A DNA stretch of 28,505 bases from Collinsella sp. AM17-1 (GCF_003470665.1 NZ_QRJZ01000027.1:1-28505), one strand, 5' to 3'. Numbered from the stretch's first letter, positions 8,102 to 17,675 are shown. The notes: generated by a model from the letters alone, not told the origin. Numbers and translations: made by a program.

Positions 8102-9243
8102 CGGCCCTCATCTCCTTGCTGTTTGGGAACGGTGGCGAACACACGCCAGCCGCCGGCACCGGCGCGCGGACCGGCGGTGAAGGTGCCGCCAAGCGCCTCG
8201 ACGCGCTCGCGCATGGAGCCGAGCCCCATGCCTTCTGCGACGTTGCTGCTGCTCGCCGGGGTCGCGTCCGCGCCATTATCGGTAACGATGAGCTGGTAAA
8301 ACGACGGATGCTCCATGCACCGCACGGTAACGGCATTGGCATGGGCGTGGCGCATGGCGTTGGAAAGCGCCTCGCGAAGGACCGCCGCAAAGCAGTTGGC
8401 GACATTTGCGGGCGCATGTTCGGTCATAACTTCAAGCTCAATCTGCGGGCCGCCGTCCGAGCGCGCGCCTTCAACAATGCGTTCGAGCTGCACGGAAAGG
8501 TCGACAGCGTTGTCGTTGAGCGCATGGACGCTAGTACGCACAAGTTGGAGCGCCTCGTCAACCGTGCGTTTGACGTCGGCGAAATCGGCGGCGACGCCGG
8601 GCTCGTCGGCGTGGATCACGCGCAGGGCTTCGGCTTGTAGCGAGGCACGCGTGAGCTGGTGTCCGACGTTATCGTGGATCTCGCGCGCGATGCGGGCGCG
8701 TTCGGCGAGCGTCGCGAGCTCGACTTCGTAGTCCTGGCGGTCGGCAAGATCGCGGTTGCGCGCTTCGAGCGCGAGGGCTCGTTCCTGCAGCTCGTCGCGG
8801 GTACGGCGCATGCGTTCCTGTTCGCGCTCCAGCTGCGCGGTGCGCAGTGACAGCAACGTGGCGGCGACCGAAAGAATGGCGGTTAGCAGCAGCGTTCGGG
8901 TGGTGAGCGCGCCGCCGCGAAGGTCCGCGACGAGCGCACAGGCAAAGACAGCACCGACACCCAACGCGATCCAGGCGTGCTCACGGCGCACGCGTCGCGC
9001 GATGTCATAGAGGGCGAGAGGCGCAAACGGCACAAACGACGGCACGAAGACGGCCGTGATGATGTAAGCGTAACTTGCGGTCTCGCTTGCGCGCCGGGTG
9101 CGTTTCCCCTGTGCCACCTCGGCCAGCGAGGTGGCAATAACGCCAAGGCAAAACGCCACAACCAGACGAGCGTCCACAGCAAGACCCATGGCGGCCGCAA
9201 TACAGCACGCCAGCACGATCGATTTGTCGAAAAGCCTGTTCAT
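8098..9243 (-). CDS. DesK/LiaS-type sensor histidine kinase
   Basis: This is a membrane sensor kinase partnered with the adjacent response regulator. Using the internal ATG at 9243 it is 381 aa, beginning MNRLFDKSIV. The open frame extends to 9366, but that extension is low-complexity Arg/Pro/Ala sequence. About four to five hydrophobic segments (8-44, 58-80, 90-108, 115-134) precede a charged coiled coil (135-175). The dimerisation/phosphotransfer motif EIHDNVGHQLT gives phosphoacceptor H190 (HisKA_3 class). The ATPase domain has N-box REALSNAMRHAH (290-301), TDNG (321-324) and MGLGSMRER (339-347). It lies back to back with the ABC transporter genes, the usual arrangement when the pair senses a drug or envelope stress and induces the exporter. 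The extracellular loops are very short, fitting intramembrane sensing. The kinase itself looks intact. Confidence 0.88.
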   Translation of the reverse strand: MNRLFDKSIVLACCIAAAMGLAVDARLVVAFCLGVIATSLAEVAQGKRTRRASETASYAYIITAVFVPSFVPFAPLALYDIARRVRREHAWIALGVGAVFACALVADLRGGALTTRTLLLTAILSVAATLLSLRTAQLEREQERMRRTRDELQERALALEARNRDLADRQDYEVELATLAERARIAREIHDNVGHQLTRASLQAEALRVIHADEPGVAADFADVKRTVDEALQLVRTSVHALNDNAVDLSVQLERIVEGARSDGGPQIELEVMTEHAPANVANCFAAVLREALSNAMRHAHANAVTVRCMEHPSFYQLIVTDNGADATPASSSNVAEGMGLGSMRERVEALGGTFTAGPRAGAGGWRVFATVPKQQGDEGR

Positions 9244-9441
9244 ACGGGTATTGTACGCGATGCCGCGCATGGGGGAGGCGCCACCCGGAGCAACCGTGAC
9301 ATTCCTCCCACGCGCCGGGGCGGTCGCGTCGGCGGGCCGCGCGACCAAGCTCCGCACTCGTGACAAAGCTCACTGGTGCGCGCCGGCGGCTCCTGCGATG
9401 ATGCAATCGTACCGGGCCACGACCAACAGAAGGGCCGCTTC

Positions 9442-10380
9442 ATGACAGACATCGTCCACGTCGAAAACCTCGTCAAGCGCTACGACGATCTTATCGCGCT
9501 CGACCACTTTAACCTGAGCATCGCCCCCGGCGAGATCTTTGGCCTGCTGGGCCCCAACGGCTCGGGCAAGACCACGTCCATCAACTGTATTCTGCAGCTG
9601 CTTACCTACGACAAGGGCGCCATCGAGCTGTTCGGCGAGCCCATGACGCCCACCCGCTACGACCTCAAGCGCCGCATCGGCGTGGTGCCACAGCAGGTGG
9701 CGGTATTCGACGAGCTTACCGTGCGCGAGAACATCGACTATTTCTGCAGCCTCTACGTCAGCGACCGCAAGCGCCGCCGCGCGCTGGTGGACGAGGCGAT
9801 CGACTTTGTCGGCCTGGGCGACTTTACCAAGTTCCGCCCCGGCAAGCTCTCGGGTGGCCTGGCGCGTCGCCTCAACATTGCCTGCGGCATCGCACACAAG
9901 CCCGAGCTCATCTTTTTTGACGAGCCCACGGTGGCGGTCGACCCGCAGAGCCGCAACGCCATCCTGGAGGGCATCTGCCGCCTGCGTGACGAGGGCGCCA
10001 CGGTAGTGTATACCAGCCATTACATGGAGGAAGTCGAGCAGATCTGCAGCCGCATCATGATCATGGACGGCGGGCGCGTGCTGGCACAGGGCACCAACGA
10101 CGAGCTTAAGCGCATGATTCAGATGGGCGAGCGCGTGACTGTCGAGGTCGGCGCCGTCGAGGCCGCCACGGTCGAGCGGCTGCGCGCTCTCGAGCACGTG
10201 CTCAGCGTTGAGCTTTCCGGCGGCGAGCTCGTCTGCACCTGCGAGGCGAGCCCGCACAACCTGGTGGACATCCTCGACACGCTGCGCGCCGCCGACGTGG
10301 CGCTCGGCCGCGTGTGGAGCGAGCCACCGACTCTCAACGACGTGTTCCTCGAGATCACCGGCCGCGAGCTGCGCGACTAG
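9442..10380 (+). CDS. ABC transporter ATP-binding protein (DrrA/CcmA type)
   Basis: This is the cytosolic ATPase of an ABC-2 exporter, 312 aa from ATG 9442. AGAAGGG at 9428-9434 is well spaced for this start; the frame is open from 9376 but without support. Walker A GPNGSGKT is at 37-44, the Q-loop in VVPQQ is near 84, the signature LSGGLARRLNIA starts at 136, Walker B LIFFDEPTVAVD is at 156-167, and the H-loop His is at 193. The signature has Leu where many ABC proteins have Gln, a position that is variable (often Met) in this subfamily. A C-terminal extension of about 90 aa is typical of DrrA-like proteins. It is followed 9 bp later by the first permease, so the genes form one transcription unit. 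The substrate is unknown; drug or peptide export is inferred from family and context. Confidence 0.92.
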   Translation: MTDIVHVENLVKRYDDLIALDHFNLSIAPGEIFGLLGPNGSGKTTSINCILQLLTYDKGAIELFGEPMTPTRYDLKRRIGVVPQQVAVFDELTVRENIDYFCSLYVSDRKRRRALVDEAIDFVGLGDFTKFRPGKLSGGLARRLNIACGIAHKPELIFFDEPTVAVDPQSRNAILEGICRLRDEGATVVYTSHYMEEVEQICSRIMIMDGGRVLAQGTNDELKRMIQMGERVTVEVGAVEAATVERLRALEHVLSVELSGGELVCTCEASPHNLVDILDTLRAADVALGRVWSEPPTLNDVFLEITGRELRD

Positions 10381-10389
10381 GGGGCGGCC

Positions 10390-11577
10390 ATGTTCAACAC
10401 CATCATCACCACGCTCAAGACGCTATTGCGTCGACCGAGTACATGGGTCTGGGGCGCGATCTTTCCCATTGCGCTTTCAACGATGTTCATGTTTATGTTT
10501 GCGAACCTCAGCTCCGACGGCAAGGTCGACCCGGTGCCGGTTGCCGTTGTCGCTGACGAAGCCTGGGGCGCTTCGTCCTTTAAGGACGTGGCGACCTCGC
10601 TTGCCAAGGAGGGCGACGATCAACTGCTCGAGATTCACGAGTGCGAGGATGTGGACGCCGCGAACCGTGCGCTCAAGTCCGGCGAGGTCGCGGGCATCTA
10701 TACGGTCGACGCTGCGGGCACGCCCAAGCTCACGCTGCTCTCGAGCTATGACGGCTCGCGTGCCTCGTCGGTGCTCACCGACCGCAGCATCCTTGAAACG
10801 GTGGCAAGCTCGTATACGCAAAACGCCGAGCTCATGACCCAGATTGCTCAAGACAACCCGGCGGCGCTCGCCGATCCGGAGGCGGTTGCGCGCGCCCTGT
10901 CGCTCGAGGGCGGCACCCGTCGTGTGAGCCTGACGCGCACCACGCCCGACGGCACGACCATTTACTACTACGCGCTCTTTGGTCTGGTCGCGATGATGTC
11001 TGCCGAGTTTGCCGCCTTGAGCGTCGTCGACCTGCAGCCCAATCTGTCGGGCCTTGGCGCGCGCCGCTGCGTGGGTGGCCTTTCCAAGACGGCGTCGCTA
11101 GCCGGCATCTTTGTCGGCTCGTGGCTGGTTTCCTTTGCCTCGATGGCGGTCGCGATTGGCTACGTGCGCCTGGTCGTTGGCGTCGACTTTGGCGGGCGCG
11201 AGGGGCTGTGCCTGCTGGGCGGTGCTGCATCCGCGCTTGCCGCCACGGGCCTGGGGCTCTTTGTGGGCACGCTTCCCGTTAAGGGTGGCAAGGCGTCCAA
11301 GTCGGGCATCCTCACGGGCTTTGCCACCACGTGCGCCCTGTTCGCCGGCCTCTACGGCGAGCCGGCGATGGCGCTTGCCGACGACGTCGCCCGCGCCTGC
11401 CCGGCCGAGTGCTGGCTCAACCCCGTCAAGCTCATCTGCGACATGTTCAACCGCCTGTATTTCTTTGAGGACCTGGGGCCCTTCGCCGTCCGCGCCGGCG
11501 CGCTGGTCCTTATGGCGCTGCTGTTCGTTGCCGCCGCTACGCTGATCTTTGGAAGGAGCCGCTATGAGCACCTTTAA
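10390..11577 (+). CDS. ABC-2 family permease, first subunit
   Basis: This is a 395-aa integral membrane subunit of the exporter. A hydrophobic helix (about 18-40) follows a short cytosolic N terminus. A large extracytoplasmic domain (about 41-190) comes next, then five predicted helices from about 195 to 390. This is the classic ABC-2/YhaP-like topology. It starts 9 bp after the ATPase stop with a G-rich ribosome-binding site (AGGGGGCGG), and its last 14 bases overlap the start of the second permease, indicating translational coupling. It should pair with the downstream subunit as a heterodimer. The frame is intact. Confidence 0.88.
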   Translation: MFNTIITTLKTLLRRPSTWVWGAIFPIALSTMFMFMFANLSSDGKVDPVPVAVVADEAWGASSFKDVATSLAKEGDDQLLEIHECEDVDAANRALKSGEVAGIYTVDAAGTPKLTLLSSYDGSRASSVLTDRSILETVASSYTQNAELMTQIAQDNPAALADPEAVARALSLEGGTRRVSLTRTTPDGTTIYYYALFGLVAMMSAEFAALSVVDLQPNLSGLGARRCVGGLSKTASLAGIFVGSWLVSFASMAVAIGYVRLVVGVDFGGREGLCLLGGAASALAATGLGLFVGTLPVKGGKASKSGILTGFATTCALFAGLYGEPAMALADDVARACPAECWLNPVKLICDMFNRLYFFEDLGPFAVRAGALVLMALLFVAAATLIFGRSRYEHL

Positions 11578-12770
11578 GACTGCGCTTCGCATAGCGCTCG
11601 CGCACCCGCTCTATCTGCTCATCTACACGGTGTTTATTTCTCTGCTGGGTGTGTTTATCGCGGCATCGGTGAGCTGGAACTCGTCGCAGCTCACCGAGTA
11701 TAAGCCCTACGATGCCAACGTGATCGTGGTCGACCGCGACGACAGCGACCTTTCGCGTGCGCTTACCAAGCATCTGGGTTCGCGCTTTGAGCTGGTCACG
11801 GGCGTCGGCGACGATACGTACAATCTTGCGGACGCGCTTTCCAAGAGTAATAGCGCCAAGGGCAGCGCTGACTGCGTGTTCTTTATCCCGGAGGGGTTTG
11901 AGGGCGACCTCGTTGCAGCCGCCCGTGCGGGGGAGTCCCTGCCCAAGCTCGATGTGACCTACGGTGCCGGCACCATGGCGGCGGCGCTTTCGTCTGCCGA
12001 GGCCTCGCGCTGGATCTCGCTCGCGGGCGCTGCGGCCGCACTTGAGCCCACTGCCTCCAACGGTGACGTTGCCAAGGCTGCCGAACATGCTGCTGCCGAG
12101 CGTGCCGAGGTTGAGATCGAGCAGGTCAAGGTCGACTCGACTGCCGCCGCCACGCTCGAGTCGTATTTCAACTTCGGTGCGTACGCGATTATCTCGTCGG
12201 TCATCGTGTCGGTGGGGTTGGTGTTCTCGGGCATGAACGATCCTGAGCGCGTGCGTCGTATGGATGCCGGTCCAATCTCCGAGCGCCGGCGCTCGCTTGC
12301 CGTGTTTGCAGCCGCCGCCGTGATCACCGTCTGCATCTGGTTTGTGTCGAGCATGATGGGCGTCGTGGGCTTTGCCGGCGCGGTCGCCGAGGTCGGCGCG
12401 GGCCGTGTGTGCTTGGCACTGGCAGCGACGTTTGCCCTGGCGTGCACGCCTCTGGCCGTTGGCTTTGCCCTTTCGAGCCTGGGTGCGCGTGAGGAGCTGC
12501 TCAACGGTGTGGGCAACCTGCTCGGCATGCTCATGACGTTTTTTGGGCGGCGCTTGGATGCCGCTGTCGCTGATGGGCTCGGCCGTGCAGACGGTGGCGC
12601 ACTTTGTGCCGACGTATTGGGTGAACGACGCGATTGGCAAGGCGCTTGCCTCGGATTTGACGTCCGCCGTGTTGGGCGACATTGTCTGCGACCTGGGCGT
12701 CACGGTGCTCTTCGCCGCCGCCATTGCCGCCGTAGGCCTGGCCCTCTCACGCGCCAAATCCCGCGCCTAG
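11564..12770 (+). pseudogene. ABC-2 family permease, second subunit, frameshifted at a T6 run
   Basis: The start is ATG 11564 with GGAAGGAG at 11551-11558. The first 325 codons give a normal ABC-2 permease: an N-terminal helix, an extracytoplasmic domain, then helices from about 205. At 12539-12544 there is a run of six Ts (codons ATG ACG TTT TTT GGG). Beyond it the frame gives an Arg/Cys-rich tail ending at 12775. Removing one T restores MTFLGGAWMPLSLMGSAVQ, continuing through HFVPTYWVNDAIGKAL to a stop at 12768-12770. That is the conserved FLGGxxxP...P.YW C-terminal signature of ABC-2 permeases and would give 401 aa. Possible explanations are a recent inactivating insertion, homopolymer phase variation, rescue by transcriptional or ribosomal slippage, or a sequencing error. 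Confidence 0.85.
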
Positions 12771-12851
12771 TCTGAAATAAATCCTAGGCCTCGCCCCAAA
12801 ATAGTTCGCCAAGGTTTACTATTACGTTCATAAAGTAGTACGAGGCTAACA

Positions 12852-13577
12852 ATGGGGGATACCATGGCAACGCAGGAAGCCTATGTCCAGGTTAAGGATC
12901 TCAAAAAGCATTACGGCGAAGGTGATGCGCGCCTGACGGTACTCGATGGCATCGACACGTCCATCAACCGCGGCGAGATCTGCGTCATGCTGGGGCCCTC
13001 GGGCTCGGGCAAGTCGACCTTTCTCAACCTGATCGGCGGCCTGGAGGATGCCGACGGCGGCTCCATCATGGTGGACGGCTGCGACCTCACGGTGCTCAAG
13101 CCTACCGACCTGGGCGAGTATCGACGCCGTGAGCTGGGCTTTGTCTTCCAGTTCTACAACCTGGTGCCCGATCTCACCATCAAGGAGAACATCGAGGTCA
13201 CGGCGCACCTGTCCAAAAACCCGCTCAACATCGACGAGCTGCTGCGTTCGCTGGGCCTTTACGACCACCGCAACAAGTTCCCGCGCCAGGTCTCGGGCGG
13301 CCAACAGCAGCGCTGCGCCATCGGCCGCGCGCTCGTCAAAAACCCGGGCCTGCTGCTGTGCGATGAGCCCACGGGCGCGCTTGACTACAAGACGTCCAAG
13401 GAAATCTTGCAGCTCATGGAGGATGTCAACCGCACCTACGGCTGCACCATCATCATTGTCACCCACAATGCCGCCATCGCGCGCATGGCCAATCGCGTGC
13501 TGCGCCTGCGCGACGGGCGCATCGTCGAGGACGAGCTCAACGAGTCGCCCGTCGCGGCCGCCGAGCTCGATTGGTAG
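12852..13577 (+). CDS. MacB/LolD-type ABC transporter ATP-binding protein
   Basis: This is the ATPase of a FtsX-type (type VII) ABC system, 241 aa. Walker A GPSGSGKS is at 48-55, the Q-loop in FVFQFYN is near 100, signature VSGGQQQR starts at 147, Walker [13 protein letters not shown] is at 167-178, and the H-loop is in IIIVTHN. The DEPTGALD form and the SGGQQQR signature are characteristic of MacB/LolD relatives. ATG 12852 has GAGG at 12842-12845; an in-frame ATG at 12864 with GGGGG just before it is an equally possible start. The permease follows after 8 bp. An AT-richer stretch at 12795-12845 probably holds the promoter, so this unit is likely separate from the ABC-2 genes upstream. Confidence 0.93.
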   Translation: MGDTMATQEAYVQVKDLKKHYGEGDARLTVLDGIDTSINRGEICVMLGPSGSGKSTFLNLIGGLEDADGGSIMVDGCDLTVLKPTDLGEYRRRELGFVFQFYNLVPDLTIKENIEVTAHLSKNPLNIDELLRSLGLYDHRNKFPRQVSGGQQQRCAIGRALVKNPGLLLCDEPTGALDYKTSKEILQLMEDVNRTYGCTIIIVTHNAAIARMANRVLRLRDGRIVEDELNESPVAAAELDW

Positions 13578-13585
13578 GCGGCGCT

Positions 13586-16252
13586 ATGATACCTCTCGCA
13601 AAACGTCTCCCGCGCGAGCTGCGCCGCAATATCGGTAAGTACCTGGGCATCTTTTTGCTTATATGCGGAAGCATCGCCCTTACCTCGGGCTTTTTGCTCG
13701 CGGCGCATTCCATCGGCTGCCTTATCGACGACATGCGCGATGCGTACACGATTGAGGACGGCCGCGTGACCACCTCCTTCGAGGCCACCGACGGTCAGCT
13801 CAAGGCAGCCGAGGATGCGGCCGGCGACGTCGGCGGCGTCACGCTCTACAAGAATTTCTCCATCGACGCCATCATCAAAAGGAACGCCGGCGACGATGGC
13901 ACCAAGCGCACGCTGCGCACCTATGCGCGCCGCACCAAGGTCGATATCGCGTCCTACTGTGAGGGCAGGCAGCCCAAGACGGACGATGAGGTGGCAATCG
14001 ACCGTGTCTTCGCCACCAACAACGACCTCGCCGTGGGCGATAAGGTCGAGCTTGAGGGCCGCACCTACACCGTCTGCGGCATCATGACCCAGCCCGATAG
14101 CCAGGCGTTGTTCCTCAACAATTCGGACTTTACGGTGAACACCATCACCTATGGCGTGGCCGAGGTTACCGACGCCGGCTTTGCCGCGCTCGAGGATGCC
14201 GGCGGCGCACCCGCCTACACCTACTCCTTTACCTTTACCGATCGCGATCTCCCCACCGCGGATCGCATCGATGCGGAGCAGGATATGGTCGAGGCGCTGA
14301 CCGATGCCGATGCGCGCGTGGACGATCTGATCGATGCCGATTCCAATCAGGGCATTGGCTATGCGCGCGACGACGTGGACGGCGACTCCATGATGTGGAT
14401 GACGTTGCTCGACATCATCATCGTGATCATGGCGTTTGTCTTTGTGGTGCTCACCGACGCCACCATCGAGGAGGAGAGCGCCATCATCGGCACGCTGCTC
14501 GCCAGCGGCTATCGCCGTCGCGAAATCGTGCTGCACTACCTAGCGCTTCCCGCCATCGTAGGCGTGGCCGCGGCGCTACTGGGCACCGCTCTCGGCGTTG
14601 CGTTCTTTACCGAGCCCATGCGCGGTCTCTACTACGGCTCGTACAGCCTGCCGCCCTTCCAGGTGTACTGGAGCTGGGAGATCTTTGTGAAGTGCGCCGT
14701 GGTCCCCGCCGCTGCGCTCATCCTCATCACGCTGGTGGGCCTGCTTCGCAAAATGGGCAAGACGCCGTTGCAGTTCCTTCGTCACGAGGCGAGCGGCAAG
14801 TCGGGTACCAAGCGTGGTGTGCAACTGCCGGAGCGCATGGGTTTTGTTTCCCGCTTCCGCTTGCGTATCTTCCTGCGCAATCTGGGCAACTTCGCCACGC
14901 TCTTCGTGGGCATCGCGTTTGGGTCGCTGCTTTTGCTCTTTGGCCTGGCGATCCTGCCCACGATGACGCACTATGCGGACAACCTCGAGACGAGCCTGGT
15001 CGCCGAGCACCGGTACACGCTCAAGGCGCCGCTGGAGCTCGAGGGCACTGTCGAGGAGCGCGAGCAGTGGTCGGCACTCGAGCGCTTGCGGTCGGTTGAC
15101 GGCGCGCTGCTTTCTGCCGCCCAGGATGCCGATGACGAGCTTGACGACGCGGCCGATGCGGCGCAGACGGCAGCCGATGCCGCGACCGCATCTCCGTCTG
15201 CCGAGAGCCTGACCGCAGCGCAGGATGCGCTTGCCAAGGTCCAGGACAAGAAGGATGCGCTCTACGCACGCCTTGACGATCTTGCCGATGCTCTCGGCTG
15301 CAACCGCGATGAGGCCATCGATCTGATCGACAAGGCCTCTAAGATCGACACTGACAACGACGATATCCACCCGGTCAATACGACCGACAACGGCGCGGGC
15401 GCAATCGCGCAGGCCGAGAAATATGCCGTTTACCAGCTGCAGTACGACCGTGGCGACGGTAATGGCGAGGAGACGATTTCTGTCTACGGCATCTCGTCCG
15501 ATTCGCGCTACTGGAAGGGCCTCGACGTCGGCGATGGGCGCGTTGTCTTTGGCGGCGGCCTGCTCGACAAGTTTGGCTGGAGTGAGGGCCAGAAGGTCAC
15601 GCTCAGCGACAAGTACGAGGGCGAGCATTATTCCCTTGAGTACGCGGGCAAGGACTGTGCCTGGGGCTCCAAGTCGGACATGAATATCTATATGAGCATC
15701 GACGACTTTAACGAGCTGTTCGGCAACGACGCCGCCTACTTTAACGGCTATGTGAGCAACGAGAAGCTCGACCTCGACGCGCGCTACTTTGCCGGCGACA
15801 CCACGCCCGACGACATGCGCGCCGTGGGCGACCAGTTCATCGGCATGATGAGCAAAATGATCGGCATGATGGTCGGGCTCGCGGTGTTTATCTTCCTGCT
15901 GTTTATGTACCTGCTGACCAAGGCTGTGATCGACCATAGTGCTCGTTCGATTAGCTACATGAAGGTCTTTGGCTATCGCGATGGCGAGATCTCGCATCTG
16001 TACATCCGCTCGATTACGCTGTGCGTGGCGGTGTCACTCGTGCTGAGCCTGCCGGTCATTATTGGCTCGCTGACCGCGATTTTCCGCTCGATGCTGCTCG
16101 CCTACAACGGCAATATCGAGATCTACGTGCCCGCTTGGTCCATGGCTGCATGCGTCGGCATTGGCTTTGCGACCTACCTGGTCGTGGCGCTGCTACACAC
16201 GCGCTCTATCAAGCGCGTGAGCTTGGCCGAAGCCCTCAAGGTGCAGGAGTAG
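13586..16252 (+). CDS. Large FtsX-type ABC permease
   Basis: This is an 888-aa membrane partner of the preceding ATPase. The start is ATG 13586 (MIPLAKRLPREL). Helix 1 (about 18-43) is followed by an extracytoplasmic MacB-PCD-like domain. A first FtsX core of three helices spans about 268-388 and contains EEESAIIGTLLASGYRRREI, the conserved cytosolic coupling segment. A further helix (about 435-455) precedes a long extracytoplasmic domain that starts with an Asp/Ala-rich probable coiled coil (about 485-575). A second FtsX core is at about 752-880, with SISYMKVFGYRDGEIS as its coupling segment, and the protein ends SLAEALKVQE. Duplicated FtsX cores in one chain mean a single permease can complete the transporter. 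Members act in peptide resistance, lipoprotein handling or mechanotransmission; the substrate is not evident. No kinase or regulator pair lies next to this operon on its own side. Confidence 0.9.
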   Translation: MIPLAKRLPRELRRNIGKYLGIFLLICGSIALTSGFLLAAHSIGCLIDDMRDAYTIEDGRVTTSFEATDGQLKAAEDAAGDVGGVTLYKNFSIDAIIKRNAGDDGTKRTLRTYARRTKVDIASYCEGRQPKTDDEVAIDRVFATNNDLAVGDKVELEGRTYTVCGIMTQPDSQALFLNNSDFTVNTITYGVAEVTDAGFAALEDAGGAPAYTYSFTFTDRDLPTADRIDAEQDMVEALTDADARVDDLIDADSNQGIGYARDDVDGDSMMWMTLLDIIIVIMAFVFVVLTDATIEEESAIIGTLLASGYRRREIVLHYLALPAIVGVAAALLGTALGVAFFTEPMRGLYYGSYSLPPFQVYWSWEIFVKCAVVPAAALILITLVGLLRKMGKTPLQFLRHEASGKSGTKRGVQLPERMGFVSRFRLRIFLRNLGNFATLFVGIAFGSLLLLFGLAILPTMTHYADNLETSLVAEHRYTLKAPLELEGTVEEREQWSALERLRSVDGALLSAAQDADDELDDAADAAQTAADAATASPSAESLTAAQDALAKVQDKKDALYARLDDLADALGCNRDEAIDLIDKASKIDTDNDDIHPVNTTDNGAGAIAQAEKYAVYQLQYDRGDGNGEETISVYGISSDSRYWKGLDVGDGRVVFGGGLLDKFGWSEGQKVTLSDKYEGEHYSLEYAGKDCAWGSKSDMNIYMSIDDFNELFGNDAAYFNGYVSNEKLDLDARYFAGDTTPDDMRAVGDQFIGMMSKMIGMMVGLAVFIFLLFMYLLTKAVIDHSARSISYMKVFGYRDGEISHLYIRSITLCVAVSLVLSLPVIIGSLTAIFRSMLLAYNGNIEIYVPAWSMAACVGIGFATYLVVALLHTRSIKRVSLAEALKVQE

Positions 16253-16254
16253 CA

Positions 16255-16371
16255 ATTGGGGACGCTCTTAAACGACTAGTCGTTGGGGACAGTCTTTGTC
16301 GGATCGCCGGCTCGCCGGCCGGGCTGGCAGGGACTGTCCCTGGCGGCACTCATTTAAGTCTGTCCCCAATG
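16255..16371. repeat. Dispersed palindromic intergenic element with TTGGGGAC ends
   Basis: The 117-bp element begins ATTGGGGACGCTCTTAAACG and ends with CATTTAAGTCTGTCCCCAAT, which pair imperfectly. Inside, GGGGACAGTC (16284-16293) pairs with GACTGTCCC (16332-16340). A shorter, inverted relative is at 24778-24810. It resembles REP elements mobilised by Y1/RAYT transposases in related genomes (family knowledge). No such transposase is in this window. Confidence 0.75.
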
Positions 16372-16396
16372 AGTGCCTAACGACTCGGTGCCGCGC

Positions 16397-16427
16397 TTGA
16401 CTTCAACCCCACTTCACCGGGTACCAT
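16397..16427 (+). promoter_or_regulatory. Putative promoter of the iron-sulfur protein gene
   Basis: TTGACT (16397-16402) and TACCAT (16422-16427) are separated by 19 bp, slightly longer than ideal. The transcript would carry GAGGGG (16456-16461), 8 bp before ATG 16470. Confidence 0.45.
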
Positions 16428-16469
16428 CCTCTATGTCTGTAACGCCATATAGACCGAGGGGATAGATCT

Positions 16470-17675
16470 ATGACCGCAACCGCACCCGCAGCACCGGCAA
16501 AGGTGTACTTCACCAACCTGCGCACGCATGCTCGCGAGAGCCAGCTCGACAAACTCAAGCGCCTCATTCGCCGCGCCGGCATTGAGCAGATCGACTTCGA
16601 GAACAAGTTTGTCGCCATCAAGATTCACTTTGGCGAGCTGGGCAATCTGAGCTTTTTGCGCCCCAACTACGCCCGCGCCGTCGCAGACGTCGTGAAGGAG
16701 CTGGGCGGCAAGCCCTTCCTCACCGACTGCAACACGCTCTATGTCGGTAGCCGCAAAAACGCGCTCGAGCACATCGACACCGCCTACCAGAACGGCTTTA
16801 CCCCGTATGCCACGGGTTGCCAGATCATCATCGCCGACGGCCTCAAGGGCACCGACGAGGCGCTTGTCCCAGTCGAGGGCGGCGAGTACGTGCGCGAGGC
16901 AAAGATCGGTCAGGCACTTATGGATGCCGATATTGTGATCAGCCTCACCCACTTTAAGGGCCATGAGCAGGCCGGTTTTGGCGGCGCCATGAAGAACCTG
17001 GGCATGGGAGGCGGCAGCCGTGCCGGCAAGATGGAGCAGCATGCCGCCGGCAAGCCGAACGTCGCGACCGAGCACTGCGTTGGCTGCCGTGCCTGCGAAA
17101 AGATCTGCGCGCACAACGCCATCTCGTTTGACGATACCCGTGAGCGCGAGCTTGCCAATGGCAACACCCGCACGGTCCACGTCGCCGCCATCGACCACGA
17201 TCGCTGTGTGGGTTGCGGCCGCTGCATCGGCGTGTGCAACCAGGACGCCATCAAGCCCGGCTATGATGCCGCGGCCGACGTGCTCAACTGTAAGATCGCC
17301 GAGTACACCAAGGCCGTCGTCGACGGCCGCCCGAGCTTCCACATCTCGCTCGCCATGGACATCAGCCCCAACTGCGATTGCCATCCCGAAAACGACACGC
17401 CCATCGTCAACGATATCGGCATGTTCGCGAGCTTCGACCCGGTCGCCATCGACCAGGCCTGCGCCGATGCCGTCATGGCATCCGAGCCGCTGCCCAACAC
17501 CGAGCTCACCGATAGCGCGGCCAAGATGGAGCATAAGCACGAGCATCTGGAGGGCGAGCAGGCCAAGGACCCCTTCTGCATCACACATCCCGACACCGAC
17601 TGGCGCGCGTGCATCGCGCACGCCGAGAAGATCGGCCTGGGCACGAGCAAGTACGAGCTTATCGAGGTCAAGTAG
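16470..17675 (+). CDS. DUF362-family protein with two [4Fe-4S] ferredoxin motifs
   Basis: This is a 401-aa cytosolic protein with no signal peptide or membrane helix. Residues 10-190 and 270-345 match the layout of DUF362 proteins (AIKIHFGELGN, LTDCNTLY, ISLTHFKGHEQAGFGGAMKN, GMFASFDPVAIDQA). Inserted between them are two ferredoxin clusters: C203-x2-C206-x2-C209-x3-C213 and C246-x2-C249-x2-C252-x3-C256. Each is followed by the usual A-I dipeptide, so two [4Fe-4S] clusters are expected. Such proteins are widespread in anaerobes, and their reaction is not established. A redox or electron-transfer role is inferred from the clusters. A second CDCHPEN motif (about 308) adds two extra cysteines. 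The gene is monocistronic, with its own promoter-like sequence and a terminator shared with the convergent hydrolase. Confidence 0.9.
   Translation: MTATAPAAPAKVYFTNLRTHARESQLDKLKRLIRRAGIEQIDFENKFVAIKIHFGELGNLSFLRPNYARAVADVVKELGGKPFLTDCNTLYVGSRKNALEHIDTAYQNGFTPYATGCQIIIADGLKGTDEALVPVEGGEYVREAKIGQALMDADIVISLTHFKGHEQAGFGGAMKNLGMGGGSRAGKMEQHAAGKPNVATEHCVGCRACEKICAHNAISFDDTRERELANGNTRTVHVAAIDHDRCVGCGRCIGVCNQDAIKPGYDAAADVLNCKIAEYTKAVVDGRPSFHISLAMDISPNCDCHPENDTPIVNDIGMFASFDPVAIDQACADAVMASEPLPNTELTDSAAKMEHKHEHLEGEQAKDPFCITHPDTDWRACIAHAEKIGLGTSKYELIEVK

Noticed and set aside
9244..9441. N-terminal extensions of the kinase and the ABC ATPase into the divergent gap
   Set aside because: The extended frames overlap each other's leader, are low in family similarity and lack ribosome-binding sites; the internal ATGs fit better.
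14576..15997. 473-codon minus-strand open frame
   Set aside because: It is a shadow of the FtsX permease with no family motifs.
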